Made by a program: the position numbers and the translations under genes. From the NCBI GenBank assembly GCA_045539095.1, contig JAZQER010000004.1:1-30976 (forward strand): a DNA stretch of 30,976 nt, written 5' to 3'. This DNA is from SFWF01 sp045539095 (GTDB lineage: Bacteria; Bacillota; Clostridia; Oscillospirales; Acutalibacteraceae). Positions within the stretch are counted from its first letter, which is position 1, and each line of letters opens with the position of its first letter. Positions 24,138 through 30,629 of this stretch are shown one piece after another. A model generated the notes under the pieces. The model did no database searches and was not told the origin of the DNA. It saw nothing but the letters and a program-made list of their open reading frames with translations.

Positions 24138-24315
24138 CCGCTCGTGGCGCAGTCGGGCTTTCGCAGCAGATTCCGATTCTGAAGAACGGGGGTTACGTCG
24201 GAGCAGTCAAAAAGGCGCGATAGCCTTTTTGAGCTGTGAAGTCTCGAGCACGGCGGATTATTTTGGGTACCGCACGCAGCGGTCAAAATAATGCCGGCAC
24301 AGAGTATCCCTTCGA
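24138..24315 (+). pseudogene. tRNA-Arg pseudogene split in its T-loop by a hairpin element
   Basis: Bases 24138-24194 match the intact tRNA-Arg at 24361 from the acceptor strand CCGCTCG through the anticodon arm to GGGGGTT, except for an altered D-loop. The T-loop then breaks. About 110 bp follow with two hairpins, CAAAAAGGC...GCCTTTTTG and ATTATTTTG...CAAAATAAT, before the T-arm resumes as ATCCCTTCGA at 24306-24315. The acceptor 3' strand and CCA are lost. A further inverted repeat (TTTGAAC-GGA-GTTCAAA) fills the space to the intact gene. Confidence 0.75.
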
Positions 24316-24360
24316 TTTGAACGGAGTTCAAACAAGGGATTCTATATAAAGTAAATATAT

Positions 24361-24437
24361 CCGCTCGTGGCGCAGTTGGATAACGCAGCAGATTCCGATT
24401 CTGAAGAACGGGGGTTCGAATCCCTTCGAGCGGGCCA
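24361..24437 (+). tRNA. tRNA-Arg (anticodon CCG)
   Basis: A 77-base cloverleaf including the encoded CCA. Acceptor CCGCTCG pairs with CGAGCGG. The D-arm is GCGC...CGC. The anticodon stem CAGA/TCTG carries loop TTCCGAT with anticodon CCG and U33. The T-arm is GGGGG-TTCGAAT-CCCTT with two G-U pairs. It reads CGG codons. A TATATAA element lies a few bases upstream. The terminator starts 4 bp after the CCA. Confidence 0.93.
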
Positions 24438-24440
24438 AAT

Positions 24441-24478
24441 AAAAAGAGAACCAGTCCGTAAGGATTGGTTCTCTTTTT
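24441..24478 (+). terminator. terminator of tRNA-Arg
   Basis: AAAAAGAGAACCAGTCC and GGATTGGTTCTCTTTTT pair over 17 bp, with one G-U pair, around GTAA. Confidence 0.93.
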
Positions 24479-24498
24479 AATTCTTATCTATTTACAAA

Positions 24499-24628
24499 GG
24501 GATTCGAACAAGGAGGGAGCGAAGCGGAAAAAAACAGTACGGTGTACTGTTTTCCCCGACGTGGGCAACGAGCGTTAGTGAGGCGATAGCGCACGATAGT
24601 GCGTGGAAAAATCCCTTCGAGCGGGCCA
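24499..24628 (+). repeat. palindromic element ending in a duplicated tRNA-Arg 3' end
   Basis: It opens with GGGATTCGAAC, the reverse complement of the T-loop (24499-24509), and closes with AATCCCTTCGAGCGGGCCA, an exact copy of the tRNA-Arg 3' end including CCA. Between them is a hairpin of ACAGTAC-GGT-GTACTGT with A- and T-rich flanks, the same core as in the 1-141 repeat. A second hairpin is GCGCAC-GATA-GTGCG. A second terminator follows directly. The plan matches that of the repeat locus at the left end of the window. Confidence 0.75.
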
Positions 24629-24630
24629 AG

Positions 24631-24662
24631 AAAAAGACGATTGCGAAAGCAATCGTCTTTTT
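24631..24662 (+). terminator. terminator after the duplicated tRNA 3' end
   Basis: AAAAAGACGATTGC and GCAATCGTCTTTTT pair over 14 bp around GAAA. Its sequence is unrelated to the terminator of the intact tRNA, although the preceding tRNA end is identical. Confidence 0.92.
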
Positions 24663-24665
24663 CAG

Positions 24666-24816
24666 TTATATTCGCCTTTCGGCGAGTTATATTGCTTCGC
24701 AGTTATATTTGTCTTGCGACAAGTGTTATTCGCTTCGCGAGTTTTGGAGGCGAATATAATATCACTTTCACAAAGTGAAAATATCACTCTGTGCGAAAGC
24801 ACAGAATATCACTAAA
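24666..24816 (+). repeat. array of short hairpins with direct-repeat spacers
   Basis: The first half has spacers (A)GTTATAT between hairpins TCGCC-TTTC-GGCGA, TGC-TTC-GCA, TTGTC-TTGC-GACAA and TCG-CTT-CGA. It is bounded by a 12-bp inverted repeat, TTATATTCGCCT (24666-24677) and AGGCGAATATAA (24748-24759). The second half has spacers ATATCAC between hairpins TTTCAC-A-AAGTGAAA and TCTGTGC-GAAA-GCACAGA. No open reading frame fits. The block is followed at 24823-24832 by another GGGATTCGAA motif; I see no gene up to 24976. Confidence 0.75.
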
Positions 24817-24976
24817 TATGTAGGGATTCGAAGTAGGAGCGGTAGTGAATACTATGGTTTTACAATAAAAGATGTCCGATTTTTCGCGTTTTATGTGCAC
24901 CATGTCCATATTTTTAACTTTATAATAATTCTTGTAAATCGATTTGCAATTTTTATTATAAAGGAGTATTATTAAA

Positions 24977-25330
24977 ATGAGTTTTTTAAGTGAATTGTTT
25001 TCTGCAGGTGTATGGGGAAGAAAACCGCCAAGCGCACCTAAGTGGAACAAGTGGGTGCATAGAAATTTGAGCGATAATCATTGCATGGAGTGTTTAATGC
25101 TTGACGGCTGTTGGTTTTCACAGCAAAAGGCCCCCAAATGGCCACATCATACAACTTGTCATTGTATTTTGGAAGATATCCTTTGGGCAACGCGTTTCGG
25201 CGTACTGATAATTACCGCGGCTGACACCCATCTTATCAGCAATCTGCTGTTGGGTGAGAGAATAGTGACATCGCAAAAGGCGCATATTCTTTTTGCAGTT
25301 CTCCCAGATATCCATACTTACCCCCCCTGA
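24977..25330 (+). pseudogene. 5' fragment of a small Cys/His-rich protein gene, fused to unrelated DNA
   Basis: The start looks real: AAGGAG precedes the ATG at the right distance. The first 68 or so residues are Trp-rich and have a possible metal-binding pattern CxxC then HxxxCHC (NHCMECLMLDGCWFS, KWPHHTTCHCILE). The CxxC-LDG-H-CxC order recalls the C-terminal motif of phage Mu F-like head proteins, but this is weak. After about 25180 the frame runs antisense through a helix-turn-helix gene fragment, so the natural 3' end is probably lost. Whether the 117-residue product is made is unknown. Confidence 0.5.
25118..25315 (-). pseudogene. truncated XRE-family helix-turn-helix regulator
   Basis: The start at 25315 is preceded by a G-rich ribosome site. 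Residues 1-40 read MDIWENCKKNMRLLRCHYSL then TQQQIADKMGVSRGNYQYAE, a clear Cro/CI-type HTH. After this the sequence departs from the family: the usual next helices and the dimerisation part are missing. The remaining codons are antisense to the small Cys/His-rich gene. It is most likely a broken regulator, joined tail to tail with the other fragment. Confidence 0.6.
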
Positions 25331-25379
25331 AAAACAAAAAAGCGTGCAGCAGAGCCGCACGCGAAAAACGCACTGCTCA

Positions 25380-25489
25380 ATTGCGCCACGCAACTTTGAA
25401 CAAACCAAAAGGATGTCAAAAGAGAGCATGCGTTTTTACCGAGGTAAAAACACATCCTTTGATTTGTTCGATATTAAGTTACGTGGCAA
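25380..25489. repeat. long imperfect inverted repeat with a nested hairpin
   Basis: The left arm 25380-25416 and right arm 25452-25489 pair over nearly 37 bases with a few mismatches and one small bulge. The best part is GAACAAACCAAAAGGATGT against ACATCCTTTGATTTGTTC. The 35-base interior contains GTTTTTAC-CGAG-GTAAAAAC. A smaller hairpin GCGTGC/GCACGC lies at 25342-25362. No protein is evident. It may be a small non-autonomous element. Confidence 0.65.
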
Positions 25490-25546
25490 GGTTATGATAC
25501 CGTATTTTAAAGCAGAGGTCAAGATATCAAATAAGGAAAAGAAAAG

Positions 25547-25563
25547 CCGAGTTTGAAACTCGG
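25547..25563 (-). terminator. terminator of the OPT/PqqD-like operon
   Basis: CCGAGTTT and AAACTCGG form a tight hairpin. On the minus strand it is followed by CTTTTCTTTT. It lies 20 bp beyond the stop of the PqqD-like gene. Confidence 0.75.
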
Positions 25564-25582
25564 ATTTAAATTATTTAAATGA

Positions 25583-25927
25583 TTATTTAAATGTAATAAA
25601 ACGGTAAGCTTCGAGGGTTTTTATAAACTGTGCAAGTCTTTCGTAAAGCGGCTCAGCCTTTTCACCGAAATGGTCGTGAACGGCTTCGCCTATTTTCAAA
25701 ACATCATTTTCTCCGTCTATCTGCTGCCAGACGAAGCTTCCGTTTTCGTCGAGGTGGATATATGACACACGCGGTCTTTTAAAGAGCTTTTGGGCGATTC
25801 GGTTGAAAGCGCCCTTATTCTCTATTTCCAGTGTCACCATACCTTTATCATCGACATTCCAGCCGATATCCTCGCGCCTCACGGGTGTTTTTTCAAGATA
25901 ATTTTCAGATATCTTACTCTTCTTCAT
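25583..25927 (-). CDS. PqqD-like protein
   Basis: A 114-residue protein with the PqqD/RRE-like winged-helix pattern. An N-terminal NYLEKTPVRREDIGWNVDDKGMV is followed by basic FNRIAQKLFKRPRVSYIHLDENGSFVW. The acidic C-terminal part contains LKIGEAVHDHFGEKAEPLYERLAQFI. In peptide-modification systems this fold binds leader peptides, but no radical SAM enzyme, precursor or other maturase is seen here. Its start overlaps the end of the OPT gene by 14 bases in another frame, so translation is coupled. The pairing suggests an accessory role with the transporter. Confidence 0.78.
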   Translation of the reverse strand: MKKSKISENYLEKTPVRREDIGWNVDDKGMVTLEIENKGAFNRIAQKLFKRPRVSYIHLDENGSFVWQQIDGENDVLKIGEAVHDHFGEKAEPLYERLAQFIKTLEAYRFITFK

Positions 25928-27830
25928 TTACCTTTTCTCTTTTCTTCCAGAGTGAGAATTTAAGCAGGGTAAGGACGATAATTGCAAAGAGGATGATTCC
26001 GCCGATGTCAGATACTATCTGAGGAATACCGAAGCGAGCCGAGAGGTTGAGCGCTTTATCTATTCCGAATATAGCGCAAAGGGCAAGCAGAATTCCCACA
26101 AGGCCCTCGCCGGCAATCATACCAGAGCAGAAGAGAACTCCGTCATTAACGATGGCTGTCTTTTCAGCTTCAGGCTTCTTCATTTTATCGAGAGCAAGGC
26201 GCACAAGTCCTCCGACCATAATACAAGCGTTAAGCTGTACCGGCAGATAAACGCCGATAGCGAAGGGGAGAACGGGAATTCCGATAATCTCAACAACAAC
26301 TGCGATAAATGCACCGACAAATACAAGACCCCAAGGGAGATTTCCTTCCATAACACCCTCGGTGATTAGCTTCATAAGGGTTGCCTGAGGAGCAGCAAGC
26401 TCTTCTGTGCCGAAGTGCCAGGCGGAATCAAGCAGATAAAGCGTGCCGCCGATAGCAAGAGCCGCCGCTACAACGCCGACAATTTCGCCCATCTGTTGCT
26501 TTTTGGGTGTTGAGCCGAGGATAAAGCCTGTTTTAAGGTCCTGAGAGGTATCACCCGCTATAGCGGCAACAATGCAAATTATCGAGCCAATAGCGATAGC
26601 ACTTGCCATTCCTGTAATACCTGTCATACCTGTTATTTTCAGGATAAGTGTTGCTATAAGAAGGGTCGCAATAGCCATACCTGAAACAGGATTGTTACTG
26701 CTTCCGACAAGGCCTACCATTCTGGAAGAAACGGTTGCGAAGAAGAAACCGAAAACAACGATAATGAATGCGCCTATAAGTGAAACGGGGATAGCGGGAA
26801 TGAGCCAGATTAAAAGTGTGAGCACAACTATTGCGGCAAGGACAACAACTATGTTTAAATCCTGTGCGGTACGTTCGCCCGAGGCTTTGCCGCCACTTGC
26901 CATACTCTTCATGGCGCCGCCGAAGGTCTTGACGATAAGAGGCAAGGATTTTATAAGACTGATGATACCGCCTGCGGCAAGTGCGCCGGCACCGATATAT
27001 CTTACATAGCTGCTCCAGATTCCCGCAGCGCCGCCATCTGCATACACGTCGGATACGACCTTGCCGAAGATTTCGGTATCGCCGCCGAAGAGAACGATCA
27101 TCGGAATGATTACGAGCCAGGCAAGTACACCGCCCGCGAACATAAAGGAGGAAATACGGGCGCCGCAAATGTAGCCTACGCTCATTACTGCGGGGTAGAT
27201 CTGTGTGCCGATAGCGCCTGCAAAGCCCTTGACGGCGACGGTTATCTCACCCGAGACAGCCTTTAATCCGTCGATAATAAACTTGAAGAGAGCCGCAAAG
27301 CCCATACCTGCGAAAACGGTTGAAGCGTTGGCTCCGCCCTTTTCGCCTGCAAGTAGAACCTCCGCACAGGCAGTGCCCTCGGGGTAGGGCAGAGTGCCGT
27401 GCTCTTTGACAATAAGTGCGTTACGAAGCGGCACCATAAAGAACACTCCGAGCAGACCACCGATGAGGGCGATGAGGGTTATTTCAACCATATCGGGCTT
27501 ATCCATCTTGCCCTCAGATGCCCAAATGAAGAGGGCGGGCAGGGTGAAGATAGCGCCTGCGGCAAGGGATTCACCTGCCGAGCCGATAGTCTGAACTATA
27601 TTCGATTCGAGAATCGAGTTTTTGCGCATAAGAACACGGATTACACCCATCGATATAACTGCAGCAGGAATGGATGCCGAGACGGTCATACCGACGCGAA
27701 GTCCGAGATAAGCGTTTGCTGCGCCGAAGATTACTGCAAGAAGTATACCCATGATAATTGAAGTAACAGTGATCTCAGGGGTCACCTTTTCCGCAGGAAT
27801 ATACGGCTTAAATTCTGTTTTCTTTTCCAT
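25914..27830 (-). CDS. OPT-family oligopeptide transporter
   Basis: A 638-residue membrane protein with about 16 hydrophobic segments, of the OPT superfamily of proton-coupled peptide or metal-chelate importers. Typical segments are the N-terminal EITVTSIIMGILLAVIFGAANAYLGLRVGMTVSASIPAAV, then GTLPYPEGTACAEVL and GDTSQDLKTGFILGSTPKKQQ. It is complete for the bacterial family. AAGGAG lies before the ATG. It sits 10 bp behind pepD, and together they fit import and cleavage of small peptides. Substrate is not determined by sequence. Confidence 0.92.
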   Translation of the reverse strand: MEKKTEFKPYIPAEKVTPEITVTSIIMGILLAVIFGAANAYLGLRVGMTVSASIPAAVISMGVIRVLMRKNSILESNIVQTIGSAGESLAAGAIFTLPALFIWASEGKMDKPDMVEITLIALIGGLLGVFFMVPLRNALIVKEHGTLPYPEGTACAEVLLAGEKGGANASTVFAGMGFAALFKFIIDGLKAVSGEITVAVKGFAGAIGTQIYPAVMSVGYICGARISSFMFAGGVLAWLVIIPMIVLFGGDTEIFGKVVSDVYADGGAAGIWSSYVRYIGAGALAAGGIISLIKSLPLIVKTFGGAMKSMASGGKASGERTAQDLNIVVVLAAIVVLTLLIWLIPAIPVSLIGAFIIVVFGFFFATVSSRMVGLVGSSNNPVSGMAIATLLIATLILKITGMTGITGMASAIAIGSIICIVAAIAGDTSQDLKTGFILGSTPKKQQMGEIVGVVAAALAIGGTLYLLDSAWHFGTEELAAPQATLMKLITEGVMEGNLPWGLVFVGAFIAVVVEIIGIPVLPFAIGVYLPVQLNACIMVGGLVRLALDKMKKPEAEKTAIVNDGVLFCSGMIAGEGLVGILLALCAIFGIDKALNLSARFGIPQIVSDIGGIILFAIIVLTLLKFSLWKKREKVNEEE

Positions 27831-27840
27831 AACTACTCCT

Positions 27841-29283
27841 TTATTTTAAACTTTTTAATATATCAAGTAGGATATTATACACTTTTTCAACAGAGGGGAT
27901 AAAAAGACGCTCGTTTACGGTGTGAACATCATATAGCGCGGGACCGATGGATATGCAGTCGACACCCTCTATGGATGATGCAAAAACCGCACATTCAAGT
28001 CCTGCATGGATAGCCTCGATTTTAGGCGTTTCGCCTGTGTGATTTTTGTAAATCGTGGTGAAAGCATCGCGAAGAGGCGAAATTTCCTTATACTCCCACG
28101 GAGGATAGTGACCTGAAGCAGAATAAGAGAAGCCGAGGTCTTGACAGATAGCCGCAAGCTGTTCCTCTAAAGCGGTGAGAGAGTCGCTTTTGTTGCTTCT
28201 GAGTGTGTGGTGGAAGAGTATATTATCATCATCTGTCTTTAGAATACCCAAGTTAAGGGAAGTTTCTACAAGTGAGTCGATTTCTTCACTCATTTTCTGT
28301 ACGCCGTCAGGAAGAAGCATCAGCGCGCGGATAATTTTATCCTTTATATCGTCGGCTAAGACCGAACATTCTTTTTCGCCTTGCGGCTTTATATCATAAC
28401 AAAAATCGGGCTCGCGGCGGCGCATATCTTCAGAGATCGCCAACAAAAAGCCTTCTGCCGCGGCAATGAAGCGGTCGGGGTCGTTTGTGCAAACGAGAAT
28501 ATCGCTTCGAAGAGGTATCGCGTTGCCTTTATCACCGCCGACGATGCTGATAAGTCCAAAATCACACATATCTTTAATGTGATTTAAAAGGTTGCCCGCG
28601 AGTATATTGGCATTTGTTCTGCCTTTATTTATCTCAACACCCGAATGACCGCCCATAAGACCTTGAAGCGTTAGGCAAATTTCTGTACCAAAAACAGTTT
28701 TTCGGGTAAGCGGTACAGATATTTTAAAATCACTGCCGCCTGCGCACGAAACGATGACAGTGTCGTCCTCTTCGCTGTCGAGGTTTATCATTCTTTTACC
28801 CGAAAGCTTTGACATATCGAGCCGAGTGGCGCCAATCATACCTATTTCCTCATCGGTGGTGAAGACCGCTTCTATAGGCGGATGGGATATATCTGAGCTG
28901 TCGAGAATAGCGAGCATCATAGCTACTGCAATACCGTTATCTGCGCCGAGAGTAGTGCCGCGAGCTTTTACGTAGTCGCAGTCCTTATAGATATCAAGGC
29001 CCTCGTTTTCAAAATCAATATCACGTTCTGGCGTCTTCTGGCAGACTATGTCGAGGTGACCTTGCAAAATAACGGGATCAAGATCTTCGCATCCCTTTGT
29101 TGCAGACTTGTATATGATAACATTGTCTTCATCATCGCGGAAAAATCTGAGTCCGCGCTTCTTTGCGAAATCTACGCAATAATCCGCGATTTTACCCATA
29201 TTCCCCGAGCCGCGGGGGATATGAGATATCTCCTCGAAAAAAGCAAAAACACTTTTCGGTTCTAAGTTTGTAAGTTTATTCAT
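27841..29283 (-). CDS. pepD: beta-Ala-His dipeptidase (M20C peptidase PepD)
   Basis: A 480-residue cytosolic zinc aminoacyl-histidine dipeptidase. The metal site residues are visible: His and Asp in LQGHLDIV, Asp in LGADNGIAVA, the Glu pair in FTTDEEIGMIG, Asp in NLDSEE, and the late His in EAIHAGLECAVF. The N-terminus VFAFFEEISHIPRGSGN is diagnostic of the PepD group. GGGAG lies before the ATG. It is first in the operon with the OPT and PqqD-like genes and would cleave dipeptides after uptake. Confidence 0.95.
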   Translation of the reverse strand: MNKLTNLEPKSVFAFFEEISHIPRGSGNMGKIADYCVDFAKKRGLRFFRDDEDNVIIYKSATKGCEDLDPVILQGHLDIVCQKTPERDIDFENEGLDIYKDCDYVKARGTTLGADNGIAVAMMLAILDSSDISHPPIEAVFTTDEEIGMIGATRLDMSKLSGKRMINLDSEEDDTVIVSCAGGSDFKISVPLTRKTVFGTEICLTLQGLMGGHSGVEINKGRTNANILAGNLLNHIKDMCDFGLISIVGGDKGNAIPLRSDILVCTNDPDRFIAAAEGFLLAISEDMRRREPDFCYDIKPQGEKECSVLADDIKDKIIRALMLLPDGVQKMSEEIDSLVETSLNLGILKTDDDNILFHHTLRSNKSDSLTALEEQLAAICQDLGFSYSASGHYPPWEYKEISPLRDAFTTIYKNHTGETPKIEAIHAGLECAVFASSIEGVDCISIGPALYDVHTVNERLFIPSVEKVYNILLDILKSLK

Positions 29284-29293
29284 TTATTCTCCC

Positions 29294-29328
29294 AAAAAAT
29301 ACGGCAAGTCGGAAAGCGGCTTGCCGTA
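29294..29328 (-). terminator. terminator of serS
   Basis: TACGGCAAG and CTTGCCGTA pair around an 11-base loop. On the minus strand a run of six T follows. Confidence 0.88.
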
Positions 29329-29346
29329 AAAGCAAAATCAAAATAT

Positions 29347-30618
29347 CTATTTAATAATATCGCAGCCCATATATTTGCGAAGCGCTTCGGGAACGGTAAC
29401 AGAGCCGTCAGCGTTCTGATAGTTTTCTAAGATTGCGGCAACCGTTCTGCCGACTGCTACACCCGAGCCGTTAAGGGTATGGACATACTGAGCCTTGTCC
29501 TTGGGGGTCTTTTTAAAGCGGATACCTCCGCGGCGCGCCTGATAGTCCTCAAAGTTTGAGCAGGAGGATATCTCAACATATCTGTTGTAAGAGGGCATCC
29601 AGACCTCGATGTCATAGGTCTTCGCAGAAGAGAAGCCAAGGTCACCCGAGCAGAGGCATACGACTCTGTAGGGAAGTCCAAGTCCTGCGAGAACTCTTTC
29701 GGCATCAGCGGTCAGCTTTTCAAGCTCATCATAAGAAGTTTCAGGGTCAGCAAATTTTACAAGCTCAACCTTGTTGAACTGGTGCTGACGGATAAGACCT
29801 CGGGTATCTCTGCCTGCGCTGCCTGCCTCAGCACGGAAGCAAGCCGAATATGCGCAGTATTTGATAGGTAGGTCTGCACCGTCCAAAATCTCATCTCTGT
29901 GCATATTGGTTACGGGAACCTCAGCGGTGGGGATGAGGAAATATTCACCGTTTGAGAGCTTGAAAGCATCCTCTTCGAATTTGGGGAGCTGACCTGTAGC
30001 GGTCATAGATGCGCGGTTAGCCATAAAGGGGGGCAGAATCTCAGTATAACCGTATTCTGTATGGGTATCGAGGAAGTAGGAGATGATAGCGCGCTCAAGA
30101 CGTGCGCCGAGTCCCTTATAGAAGTGGAAGCGGGTGCCTGTTACCTTTGCGGCAGTCTCGGGGTCGAGAATACCGAGGTCTGCGCCGATATCCCAATGAG
30201 CCTTGGGCTCGAAATCAAAGTTCTTCGGAGCTCCGTTTTTTCTGATTTCGGGATTACAACTGTCATCTGCGCCGATTGGTGTAGTGTCGGAGGGTATGTT
30301 AGGAATCATCAGCAAAAGCTCACGCTGTTTTGCCTCAAGCTCTGAAAGTGCAGCGTCGTCTGCCTTTATCTTTTCCGAAATTTCCTTCATTTCGGCAAAG
30401 ATCGGGGCAACGTCTTTGCCCTCTTTTTTAAACTGGGGAATCTGTTTTGAAACAGAGTTCTGTTCAGCCTTTAAAACCTCAACTGCCGAGATTATCTCGC
30501 GGCGCTTCTGGTCGATTTCCAGCAGCATATCAACCTCTTTATCAAGGTTGCCGTTGCGGTTTTTTACCGCCTGTTTTACTCTTTCGGGGTCCTGTCTTAC
30601 GGTTTTGATGTCTAACAT
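29347..30618 (-). CDS. serS: seryl-tRNA synthetase
   Basis: Class II enzyme that charges tRNA-Ser, 423 residues. The N-terminal antiparallel coiled coil (about 30-100) binds the long variable arm of tRNA-Ser. Motif 2 is FRAEAGSAGRDTRGLIRQHQF and motif 3 includes GSGVAVGRTVAAILENYQ. TAEVPVTNMHRDEIL is the serine-site loop. The start is 11 bp behind the parB stop, and the ribosome site AGGAG overlaps that stop (TTAGGAG). I see no T-box leader, so it is likely expressed with parB. Confidence 0.96.
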   Translation of the reverse strand: MLDIKTVRQDPERVKQAVKNRNGNLDKEVDMLLEIDQKRREIISAVEVLKAEQNSVSKQIPQFKKEGKDVAPIFAEMKEISEKIKADDAALSELEAKQRELLLMIPNIPSDTTPIGADDSCNPEIRKNGAPKNFDFEPKAHWDIGADLGILDPETAAKVTGTRFHFYKGLGARLERAIISYFLDTHTEYGYTEILPPFMANRASMTATGQLPKFEEDAFKLSNGEYFLIPTAEVPVTNMHRDEILDGADLPIKYCAYSACFRAEAGSAGRDTRGLIRQHQFNKVELVKFADPETSYDELEKLTADAERVLAGLGLPYRVVCLCSGDLGFSSAKTYDIEVWMPSYNRYVEISSCSNFEDYQARRGGIRFKKTPKDKAQYVHTLNGSGVAVGRTVAAILENYQNADGSVTVPEALRKYMGCDIIK

Positions 30619-30629
30619 AGTGATTACTC

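Noticed and set aside
24666..24816. CRISPR array
   Set aside because: There is no constant repeat of 25-40 bases and no uniform spacers. The units are self-complementary hairpins with 7-base linkers, and no cas gene is present.
25293..25556. Plus-strand 87-residue reading frame over the long inverted repeat
   Set aside because: No ribosome site lies before its start. It crosses both repeat arms and the antisense of the HTH fragment, and the composition is not protein-like.
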